NCBI RefSeq assembly: GCF_958445495.1
Contig: NZ_CAUCSQ010000052.1
Coordinates: forward strand, 1 to 28,251
Length of the DNA: 28,251 nucleotides
Source: an uncultured Bacteroides sp.
Lineage (GTDB): Bacteria > Bacteroidota > Bacteroidia > Bacteroidales > Bacteroidaceae
Direction: 5' to 3'
Numbering within the stretch: the stretch's first letter is position 1; the number at the start of each line of letters is the position of its first letter. Below the pieces are notes generated by a model, which ran no database searches, was not told the DNA's origin, and worked only from the letters and a program-made list of their open reading frames with translations. Made by a program: the position numbers and the translations under genes. Below, in pieces: positions 6,717 to 13,498 of this stretch.

Positions 6717-8750
6717 ATGAAAAATAATACGTCAGCTTCTTTGTTTCCAAAGGAGCAAGTTATGGAAAGTTTGAAACAGTCATTCGTGAAACTGAATCCA
6801 CGATTGATGATAAAGAATCCGATTATGTTTACGGTGGAAGTGGCAACGGTAGTCATGTTGTTCGTTACCCTTTATTCTATTGTAAATTCCTCACAGGGTT
6901 CGTTTGCTTATAACATTGCCGTGTTTGTCATTTTGTTCATTACGTTGTTGTTTGCCAATTTTGCCGAAGCTATTGCCGAAGCACGCGGTAAGGCACAGGC
7001 AGACAGTTTGCGTAAGACTCGTGAAGAGACACCGGCAAAGAAAGTGGAAGGTAATAAGATTGTTACTATAAGTTCTTCTCAATTGAAGAAAGGCGACGTG
7101 TTTATTTGCGATGCCGGCGATGTGATTCCTTCAGACGGTGAAATTATCGAAGGTTTGGCTTCTATCGACGAGAGTGCCATTACTGGCGAGTCTGCTCCGG
7201 TAATCCGGGAAGCAGGAGGAGATAAGAGCTCTGTAACGGGTGGTACGAAAGTGCTTTCCGACCATATAAAGGTAATGGTGACTACCCAACCGGGGGAAAG
7301 TTTCTTAGATAAGATGATTGCACTTGTGGAAGGTGCTTCCCGTCAGAAAACCCCGAATGAGATAGCATTAACTATTTTGCTGGCAGGTTTTACGCTCGTT
7401 TTTGTCATTGTGTGTGTTACCTTAAAACCGTTTGCCGATTATAGTAATACTGTCATCACCATTGCTTCACTTATTTCTCTGTTTGTGTGTCTGATTCCGA
7501 CAACTATCGGTGGACTTCTTTCTGCCATCGGTATTGCCGGTATGGACCGCGCACTTCGTGCCAATGTGATAACCAAGTCGGGAAAAGCTGTGGAAACTGC
7601 AGGTGATATTGATACATTATTGTTGGATAAAACGGGTACTATTACAATTGGTAACCGTAAAGCCACTCATTTTCACACGGCTCCGGGTGTCGAGTTACAT
7701 GATTTTGTAGAAACCTGTCTGTTGTCCTCTCTGTCTGACGAGACTCCTGAAGGAAAGTCTATCGTTGAATTAGGACGTGAATCCGGTATTCGCATGCGTA
7801 GTTTGAATACGACAGGAGCGCACATGATAAAGTTTACAGCAGAAACCAAATGTTCTGGCGTTGATTTGGCTGACGGTACACAGATACGTAAAGGAGCGTT
7901 TGACGCTATCCGCAAGATTGTAGAGGGAGCCGGAAATAAATTCCCGAAAGAAGTTGAAGAAGTGATTTCCGCAATCTCAAGTAATGGTGGTACTCCGTTG
8001 GTGGTTTGCGTGAATCAGAAAGTAACGGGAGTTATTGAGTTGCAGGATATCATTAAACCGGGTATTCAGGAACGTTTTGAACGCTTGCGCAAGATGGGAG
8101 TGAAAACTGTGATGGTGACAGGTGACAACCCGTTGACTGCTAAATATATTGCAGAAAAAGCCGGTGTGGACGATTTTATAGCCGAAGCTAAGCCGGAAGA
8201 TAAGATGGAATATATTAAGAAAGAACAACAGGCAGGTAAGCTGGTAGCTATGATGGGTGACGGTACGAATGATGCGCCGGCTCTGGCACAGGCTAATGTG
8301 GGTGTTGCCATGAACAGTGGTACACAGGCAGCTAAGGAAGCCGGAAATATGGTGGATTTGGATAATGACCCGACCAAATTGATTGAAATTGTGGAAATCG
8401 GTAAACAGTTATTGATGACTCGCGGGACATTGACTACTTTCTCTATAGCCAATGACGTTGCCAAGTATTTTGCTATTGTTCCCGCATTGTTTATGGTTGC
8501 TATTCCGGAATTGGCAGCTTTGAATATTATGCATCTTCATAGTCCGGAGAGCGCTATCCTTTCAGCAGTGATTTTCAATGCGATTATTATCCCGATTCTG
8601 ATTCCGCTGGCTTTACGTGGCGTGCAGTATAAACCGATTGGTGCAAGTGCCTTGCTTCGTCGTAATCTGTTGATTTATGGTGTGGGTGGCGTAATTGTTC
8701 CTTTCGTGGGAATTAAGTTAATAGATTTATTGGTAGGTTTATTCTTTTAA
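6717..8750 (+). CDS. kdpB: K+-transporting P-type ATPase subunit KdpB
   Basis: A 677-residue P-type ATPase (class IA) that hydrolyses ATP to drive K+ import through KdpA. Motifs in order: TGES (156-159) in the actuator domain, the transmembrane Pro motif region CLIPTTIGGL (258-267), phosphorylation site DKTGT with D304 (304-308), MVTGDN (466-471) and the hinge GDGTNDAPAL (514-523). The serine of TGES is kept; in E. coli the equivalent serine is the phosphorylation site that inhibits the pump at high K+. The length is normal for the family (682 in E. coli). It sits 15 bases upstream of kdpC. All catalytic motifs are intact. Confidence 0.98.
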   Translation: MKNNTSASLFPKEQVMESLKQSFVKLNPRLMIKNPIMFTVEVATVVMLFVTLYSIVNSSQGSFAYNIAVFVILFITLLFANFAEAIAEARGKAQADSLRKTREETPAKKVEGNKIVTISSSQLKKGDVFICDAGDVIPSDGEIIEGLASIDESAITGESAPVIREAGGDKSSVTGGTKVLSDHIKVMVTTQPGESFLDKMIALVEGASRQKTPNEIALTILLAGFTLVFVIVCVTLKPFADYSNTVITIASLISLFVCLIPTTIGGLLSAIGIAGMDRALRANVITKSGKAVETAGDIDTLLLDKTGTITIGNRKATHFHTAPGVELHDFVETCLLSSLSDETPEGKSIVELGRESGIRMRSLNTTGAHMIKFTAETKCSGVDLADGTQIRKGAFDAIRKIVEGAGNKFPKEVEEVISAISSNGGTPLVVCVNQKVTGVIELQDIIKPGIQERFERLRKMGVKTVMVTGDNPLTAKYIAEKAGVDDFIAEAKPEDKMEYIKKEQQAGKLVAMMGDGTNDAPALAQANVGVAMNSGTQAAKEAGNMVDLDNDPTKLIEIVEIGKQLLMTRGTLTTFSIANDVAKYFAIVPALFMVAIPELAALNIMHLHSPESAILSAVIFNAIIIPILIPLALRGVQYKPIGASALLRRNLLIYGVGGVIVPFVGIKLIDLLVGLFF

Positions 8751-8765
8751 TTAAAAACGATAGCA

Positions 8766-9338
8766 ATGAAAACTGTATTGAAGTCATTAAAAATAACGAT
8801 TGCTTTTTGTGTCTTTTTCTCTGTATTCTACATCTTTATCCTGTGGTTGTTTGCCCAGGTTGCAGGTCCTAATAAAGGAAATGCCGAGGTAGCCATGCTG
8901 AATGGAAAAGTGGTGGGTGCAGCCAATGTCGGACAGATGTTCACAAAAGATATTTATTTCTGGGGACGTCCTTCTTGTGCCGGTGACGGATATGATGCCA
9001 GCAGTTCTGCCGGTAGCAATAAAGGTCCTACAAATCCGGAATATCTGGATGAAGTGAAAGCCCGTATTGATACGTTTCTCGTACATCATCCGTATTTGAA
9101 TCGTGCAGATGTACCTGCCGAAATGGTGACAGCCAGCGGTTCCGGTCTTGACCCTAACATTACTCCCCAATGTGCTTATGTACAGGTAAAAAGAGTTGCA
9201 CAGGCACGTGGATTAAGAGAAGAACAGGTGAAGGCAATCGTTGATGAAAATATCGAAAAACCACTTCTGGGATTTTTAGGAACGGAAAAAGTGAATGTGT
9301 TGAAGCTGAATATAGCACTTGAAGAAAGTAGTAAGTAG
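8766..9338 (+). CDS. kdpC: K+-transporting ATPase subunit KdpC
   Basis: A 190-residue protein with one N-terminal membrane helix (about residues 9-32) and a soluble domain, as in all KdpC subunits; it assists ATP binding by KdpB. The typical segments are present: FWGRPSCAGDGYDASSSAGS and SGSGLDPNITPQCAYVQVKR, corresponding to the family signatures FxGRPS..., SG(S)NLgpsn and SGLDPhIsp.AA..Q. The DENIEKPLLGFLGTEKVNVL stretch is the usual C-terminal motif. The cysteine-containing PSCAGDGYDA insertion and the TPQCAYVQV variant are less common than the E. coli form. It is the last of the four pump genes; the operon then continues after a structured non-coding segment. Confidence 0.96.
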   Translation: MKTVLKSLKITIAFCVFFSVFYIFILWLFAQVAGPNKGNAEVAMLNGKVVGAANVGQMFTKDIYFWGRPSCAGDGYDASSSAGSNKGPTNPEYLDEVKARIDTFLVHHPYLNRADVPAEMVTASGSGLDPNITPQCAYVQVKRVAQARGLREEQVKAIVDENIEKPLLGFLGTEKVNVLKLNIALEESSK

Positions 9339-9350
9339 GTGAAAATTGTG

Positions 9351-9428
9351 GGCAGCGTTCCTGTCCGGACCGTTTTTGCTATGCTGACGGTTCAAAGTAA
9401 CAGGGTGGGATAGGGCGCTGCCTTTTTT
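9351..9428 (+). ncRNA. Structured intercistronic RNA with U-tract, kdpC-porin
   Basis: In the 119-base gap between kdpC and the next gene, three nested stems can be drawn: GGCAGCG (9351-9357) with CGCTGCC (9416-9422), CCTGT (9360-9364) with ACAGG (9400-9404), and GGACCGT (9367-9373) with ACGGTTC (9387-9393, one G-T pair). Six T follow directly at 9423-9428. The outer stem plus U-tract has the form of an intrinsic terminator, but the inner part is far more elaborate than a plain terminator needs. It may attenuate read-through into the porin and sensor genes, or bind a ligand or protein. I could not match it to a named RNA family. Confidence 0.6.
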
Positions 9429-9457
9429 GAAACATAAAATAGAATTAGATAAGAAGT

Positions 9458-10216
9458 ATGAAAAAGTTTTTTAGTAAAAAGAGTATTTTAGGAACAATGG
9501 TCGTTGCGACCGTATGTATGTTAGGAACCAACAGCGTAAAGGCTCAAGAATTTACTATACAAGGTGATTTGGTGAGTTCGTATGTCTGGCGTGGTGTTTA
9601 CCAAGGAGGGGCGGCTTCTTTTCAGCCTACTTTAGGATTCAGTATGGGTAATTTCTCACTTACTGCATGGGGATCAACCAGTTTGAGTGAAAGTAATAAG
9701 GAAATAGATTTGACAGCAGCTTATAAGTTTGGCGAGTCGGGTCCGTCAATTTCCATTGCTAGCCTTTGGTGGGCAGGTCAGGGAGCTAATGATTATTTTC
9801 ATTTTAAGAGTCACGAAACTGCCCACCATTTTGAAGCAGGATTATCTTATACATTGCCTATTGAGAAATTCCCTTTGTCAATAGCATGGTACACTATGTT
9901 TGCTGGAGCCGATAAGAATGATAAAGGAAAACAAAATTATTCATCTTATCTTGAATTGAACTATCCGTTTACTGTGAAGGATGTCGATTTGAACGCTACT
10001 GTCGGTATGTTGCCTTACGAAGCCGGATATAATAACGATGTTACTCCCATTTATGGAGTGTCCAACAGTGGGTTTGCTGTAACGAATGTTGCTTTGAAAG
10101 CAACGAAAGCCATAAACTTCAATACAAAATTTTCATTGCCTATATTTGTACAAGCTATATGGAATCCGCGTATGGAGGATGCTCATTTAGTGTTTGGTGT
10201 GACTTTGAGACCATAA
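9458..10216 (+). CDS. Outer-membrane beta-barrel protein in the kdp operon
   Basis: A 252-residue exported protein with a signal peptide (positive MKKFFSKK, hydrophobic core, cleavage likely after VKA at about residue 29). The mature part consists of alternating amphipathic strands rich in aromatic residues and ends in LVFGVTLRP, a pattern of outer-membrane beta-barrels. The beginning of the mature protein, DLVSSYVWRGVYQGG, resembles the TorF-like family of putative porins of about 250 residues (conserved start with SxYxWRGxxQ). It lies inside the kdp operon, between the pump genes and the sensor genes. I infer that it lets K+ or another solute through the outer membrane under starvation or osmotic stress. 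The channel activity is not shown by sequence. Confidence 0.7.
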   Translation: MKKFFSKKSILGTMVVATVCMLGTNSVKAQEFTIQGDLVSSYVWRGVYQGGAASFQPTLGFSMGNFSLTAWGSTSLSESNKEIDLTAAYKFGESGPSISIASLWWAGQGANDYFHFKSHETAHHFEAGLSYTLPIEKFPLSIAWYTMFAGADKNDKGKQNYSSYLELNYPFTVKDVDLNATVGMLPYEAGYNNDVTPIYGVSNSGFAVTNVALKATKAINFNTKFSLPIFVQAIWNPRMEDAHLVFGVTLRP

Positions 10217-10239
10217 ATTAACTCATGAATTTTTGTATG

Positions 10240-10270
10240 ACCCGTGATGATCGTGATGATTGTTACGGGT
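10240..10270 (+). promoter_or_regulatory. Hairpin and short direct repeat at the kdpD-N start
   Basis: ACCCGT (10240-10245) and ACGGGT (10265-10270) form a 6-bp stem whose loop holds two copies of GTGATGAT (first at 10244-10251, second at 10253-10260, one base apart). The stem ends 4 bases before the preferred ATG at 10275, so it covers the place where ribosomes would bind. It might limit translation of the sensor protein. The structure is visible; its role is a guess. Confidence 0.4.
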
Positions 10271-10274
10271 TGGA

Positions 10275-11426
10275 ATGTTTAAACAAACAGATAAAATGGA
10301 TGATAGAGAACAAAGTGTACAGCATTTTCTAGACTTGATAAAGAAATCCCAGCGAGGTAAGTTTAAAGTCTATATCGGTATGATAGCGGGCGTGGGAAAA
10401 TCATATCGTATGCTTCAAGAGGCGCATGAATTATTGGAAAATGGGGTAGACGTGAAAATCGGTTACATCGAAACTCATGGACGTGCCGGGACAGAAGCGA
10501 TGCTGCAAGGACTCCCTGTCATTCCGCGACGGAAGATTTTCTATAAAGGGAAGGAGTTGGAAGAGATGGATTTGGATACCATTATCCGTCTTCATCCTGA
10601 AATTGTGATTGTGGACGAACTGGCGCATACCAATGTGGAAGGAAGTTTGAATGAGAAACGTTGGCAGGATGTAATGACATTGCTGGATGAAGGAATAAAT
10701 GTGATTTCGGCAATCAATATCCAGCACATTGAAAGCGTGAATGAAGAAGTACAGGAGATTACAGGGATTGAGGTGAAGGAGCGAGTTCCCGATAGTGTAA
10801 TTCAGGAAGCCGATGAAGTCGTGAATATTGACTTGACGGCAGAAGAATTGATCACTCGTCTGAAAGCGGGGAAAATATACCGTCCGGAAAAGATACAGAC
10901 AGCGCTCGATAATTTTTTTCGTGCAGAAAACATTTTACAATTACGAGAACTGGCTTTGAAAGAAGTTGCGCTTCGGGTGGAGAAAAAGGTTGAAAATGAA
11001 GTGGTGATGGGGGTAGCTGTCGGAGTGCGGCATGAGAAATTTTTGGCATGTATCAGCAGCCATGAAAAGACACCCCGCCGCATTATTCGTAAGGCTGCAC
11101 GGCTGGCAACCCGTTATAATACGACATTTGTTGCTTTGTATGTGCAGACTCCGCAAGAAAGTATGGACAGGATTGATTTGGCAAGACAACGTTATTTACT
11201 GAATCATTTTAAATTGGTGACAGAGTTGGGTGGTGAAGTATTGCAGGTGCAGTCTAAGGATATTTTGGGGAGTATCATACAGGCCTGTAAAGATAAACAG
11301 ATTTCAACCGTTTGTATGGGTTCTCCCAACTTGATGTTACCGGGGGCCATCTGCTCCATATTGAAATATAGAAAATTTTTAAGTAATTTGTCGCAAGCTA
11401 ATATAGATTTGATTATACTTGCATAA
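10275..11426 (+). CDS. kdpD: KdpD N-terminal half (ATP-binding plus USP domain)
   Basis: A 383-residue soluble protein equal to the first part of the KdpD sensor. The KdpD domain shows a Walker A motif GMIAGVGKS (35-43), VIVDELAHTN (111-120) and NIQHIES (148-154). A universal-stress-protein-like domain covers about 245-375, ending GSPNLMLPGAICSILKY. E. coli KdpD has 894 residues; here the protein stops after the USP domain and lacks the four membrane helices, GAF domain and kinase. A stop followed 11 bases later by a separate kinase gene suggests the sensor is built from two polypeptides. ATG at 10275 is preferred to a TTG at 10260 (five residues longer); ATG at 10296 is also possible. In E. 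coli the N-terminal part of KdpD affects kdp transcription. I infer a similar modulatory role for this stand-alone protein. Confidence 0.88.
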   Translation: MFKQTDKMDDREQSVQHFLDLIKKSQRGKFKVYIGMIAGVGKSYRMLQEAHELLENGVDVKIGYIETHGRAGTEAMLQGLPVIPRRKIFYKGKELEEMDLDTIIRLHPEIVIVDELAHTNVEGSLNEKRWQDVMTLLDEGINVISAINIQHIESVNEEVQEITGIEVKERVPDSVIQEADEVVNIDLTAEELITRLKAGKIYRPEKIQTALDNFFRAENILQLRELALKEVALRVEKKVENEVVMGVAVGVRHEKFLACISSHEKTPRRIIRKAARLATRYNTTFVALYVQTPQESMDRIDLARQRYLLNHFKLVTELGGEVLQVQSKDILGSIIQACKDKQISTVCMGSPNLMLPGAICSILKYRKFLSNLSQANIDLIILA

Positions 11427-11437
11427 TATTAATCCGT

Positions 11438-12886
11438 ATGAATGTTATGAATATTAAAACGAAACTGGTACTTGGTATTGGGATGCTGGCAGGAATGATT
11501 ATTTTGTTAGTGACACTTTCTGTAGTTAACCTTCAAATTTTAACCGCTACGGAACCGGATAGCCCTGCGGCCGTACCTGGATTGGAACGGGCTTTGCTTT
11601 GGATTTCTATCACCGGAGGTATTTGTATTCTTACCGGATTGGGATTGTTATACTGGCTTCCCCGCTCTATCAGTCGGCCGATAAAAGAATTGAAAGATGG
11701 AATTCTGGAGATAGCCAACCATAATTACGAGAAACGTCTTGATATGAGCGATAACGCCGAATTTAGCGAGGTGGCGGATAGTTTCAACCGGATGGCGGAG
11801 CGTTTGACCGAGTATCGTGCCAGTACCTTGTCTGACATTCTTTCAGCTAAAAAATTTATTGAAGCCATTGTAAACAGTATTGATGATCCGATTATCGGGC
11901 TGAATACGGAACGTGAAATTTTGTTTATAAATGAGGAAGCGTTGAATGTATTGAATTTAAAACGTGAAAATGTTATTCGTAAATCGGCAGAAGAACTTTC
12001 TCTGAAAAATGACTTGTTACGACGTCTGATTCGTGAATTAGTGACTCCAAGCGACCAAAAAGAACCTTTAAAAATTTATGCGGATAACAAGGAAAGTTAT
12101 TTCAAGGCTTCTTATATTCCAATTAATAATACGGATGCAAAGAAAGATGGGCCGAAAAGGCTGGGAGATGTGATTCTATTGAAAAATATCACGGAATTTA
12201 AGGAATTGGACTCTGCGAAAACGACTTTTATTTCAACGATTTCACATGAATTAAAGACTCCGATTGCCGCTATTATGATGAGCCTTAATTTGTTAGAAGA
12301 TAAACGTGTAGGAGCTTTAAACGATGAGCAGGAACAATTGTCGAAAAGTATCAAAGAAAATAGCGAACGGCTGCTTAGTATTACGGGTGAATTATTGAAC
12401 ATGACTCAGGTAGAAGCTGGTAAGCTTCAATTAATGCCTAAGATTACAAAACCTATCGAATTGATTGAATATGCCATTAAAGCTAATCGGGTGCAGGCGG
12501 ATAAATTCAATATTCAGATTGAAGTGGAATATCCGGAAGAAAAGATTGGTAAACTGTTTGTCGACAGTGAGAAGATTGCATGGGTGTTGACAAATTTATT
12601 AAGCAATGCCATACGTTATTCAAAAGAGAATGGTCGGGTCATCATTGGAGCCAAACAGGATGGAAATATGATAGAGTTGTATGTTCAGGATTTTGGAAAA
12701 GGGATTGACCCGCGTTACCACCAAAGTATTTTTGACCGTTATTTCCGTGTTCCGGGAACGAAAGTACAAGGTAGCGGTCTGGGATTATCCATCTCAAAAG
12801 ATTTCGTAGAGGCTCACGGCGGTACGTTGACCGTAGAGAGTGAATTGGGTAAAGGAAGTCGGTTTGTGATGCGGCTGAAAGCGTAA
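11438..12886 (+). CDS. HAMP-PAS sensor histidine kinase of the kdp operon
   Basis: A 482-residue membrane kinase. Membrane helices at about 9-31 and 52-74 frame a very short outer loop of about 20 residues. They are followed by a HAMP domain (about 72-125), a PAS domain (about 137-250), HisKA with FISTISHELKTPIAA (H270 the phosphorylation site), and a HATPase domain with N-box NLLSNAIRYS (386-395), DFGKGID (418-424) and GSGLGLSIS (445-453). It takes the place of the kinase half of KdpD, but its membrane and input parts differ: two helices, HAMP and PAS instead of the four-helix DUF4118 region and GAF. It starts 11 bases after the KdpD-like gene, so both should be made together. No response regulator is adjacent. 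The partner could be a sigma-54 activator encoded elsewhere, given the promoter type. ATG at 11447 is an alternative start. Confidence 0.9.
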   Translation: MNVMNIKTKLVLGIGMLAGMIILLVTLSVVNLQILTATEPDSPAAVPGLERALLWISITGGICILTGLGLLYWLPRSISRPIKELKDGILEIANHNYEKRLDMSDNAEFSEVADSFNRMAERLTEYRASTLSDILSAKKFIEAIVNSIDDPIIGLNTEREILFINEEALNVLNLKRENVIRKSAEELSLKNDLLRRLIRELVTPSDQKEPLKIYADNKESYFKASYIPINNTDAKKDGPKRLGDVILLKNITEFKELDSAKTTFISTISHELKTPIAAIMMSLNLLEDKRVGALNDEQEQLSKSIKENSERLLSITGELLNMTQVEAGKLQLMPKITKPIELIEYAIKANRVQADKFNIQIEVEYPEEKIGKLFVDSEKIAWVLTNLLSNAIRYSKENGRVIIGAKQDGNMIELYVQDFGKGIDPRYHQSIFDRYFRVPGTKVQGSGLGLSISKDFVEAHGGTLTVESELGKGSRFVMRLKA

Positions 12887-12937
12887 AGTTCTTCATTCGT
12901 TCTAAGAAATATTTTTTGTTTGAAAGTAGACCGATTA

Positions 12938-12960
12938 TATCGCTGTAGCGATAAGGAGGA
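12938..12960 (+). other. Small hairpin followed by an orphan SD-like sequence
   Basis: TATCGCT (12938-12944) and AGCGATA (12947-12953) form a perfect 7-bp inverted repeat, followed at once by AAGGAGGAG (12952-12960 region). No start codon and no reading frame follow at a useful distance; instead the terminator hairpin begins 12 bases later. It may be part of the 3' untranslated end of the kdp mRNA or the tail of a small RNA. I see no promoter for a separate RNA. Confidence 0.35.
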
Positions 12961-12971
12961 GCTATAATTAA

Positions 12972-13005
12972 ACTTCCGATAATTTATCGGAAGTCTTTGT
13001 TTTTT
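12972..13005 (+). terminator. Intrinsic terminator of the kdp operon
   Basis: ACTTCCGATA (12972-12981), loop ATT, and TATCGGAAGT (12985-12994) form a perfect 10-bp stem. It is followed by CTTTGTTTTTT (12995-13005). It lies 86 bases after the stop of the histidine kinase gene, in the right orientation to end the plus-strand operon before the convergent operon. Confidence 0.85.
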
Positions 13006-13498
13006 ATAGTCTTTTATTTATCGCTTTGTGCGTCTTTGGTGTACTTTTATACAATTATTTGTGATTCTTACTCTTGGAGATATCCGTTTGGAAGATTCTT
13101 TATCAATTGTTTGCTGAAACGGGTAATGGTGTGGTGTCTGAGAATTTCTATGGTTTCATGATTTTTCCTTCATTGGATATGTAACGCAATTGCCAATCTT
13201 TGTTGTATGTTATATAAGTTGGCTCCAACGGAGTTTTCCCCATTTGTTATTTGAATTAGAGGGAGAAAACTCGGGATGGTGATTTTGTCTTTTTGAAAGG
13301 CTCACTACTTTTATTGTCTTTTCCCTTGATTAGTTAAGAGGGAGAGGGAGGGACTTGTACAAATGTACATATCATTGTATTAAAATTGAATACAATGAAT
13401 AAAATAATCTGTTTCATAATATAATCTTTTACTTGTCGAGTATTTTACTATCACTGAATTTTTATATCAAATATACATGTTAAGTGTTAAGGGAAAGG
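13006..13498. other. Convergent spacer with hairpins, no gene seen
   Basis: No convincing coding frame on either strand. Structures present: GAGTTTTC (13231-13238) with GAAAACTC (13265-13272); TGTAC (13356-13360) with GTACA (13365-13369); and a perfect 10-bp stem TCATTGTATT (13372-13381) with AATACAATGA (13389-13398), loop of 7. The last is 100 bases downstream of the minus-strand operon's stop. It could protect or end its mRNA, although no T-run follows in that direction. The 3' part is A/T-rich. Confidence 0.5.

Noticed and set aside
6717..8750. Long minus-strand frames opposite kdpA and kdpB (for example 8066-8464)
   Set aside because: They are antisense shadows of strongly conserved genes and show no domain, start signal or compositional support.
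9351..9428. c-di-AMP (ydaO-type) riboswitch controlling K+ genes
   Set aside because: The element is shorter, is placed between genes instead of at the operon start, and I cannot see the conserved cores of that riboswitch class.
10529..10660. c-di-AMP binding motif (SxSx20FTAxY) in the KdpD USP domain
   Set aside because: The USP domain lies at about 11010-11390. It has SS and FVALY, but the spacing is 22 residues and the pattern does not match, so binding cannot be claimed.
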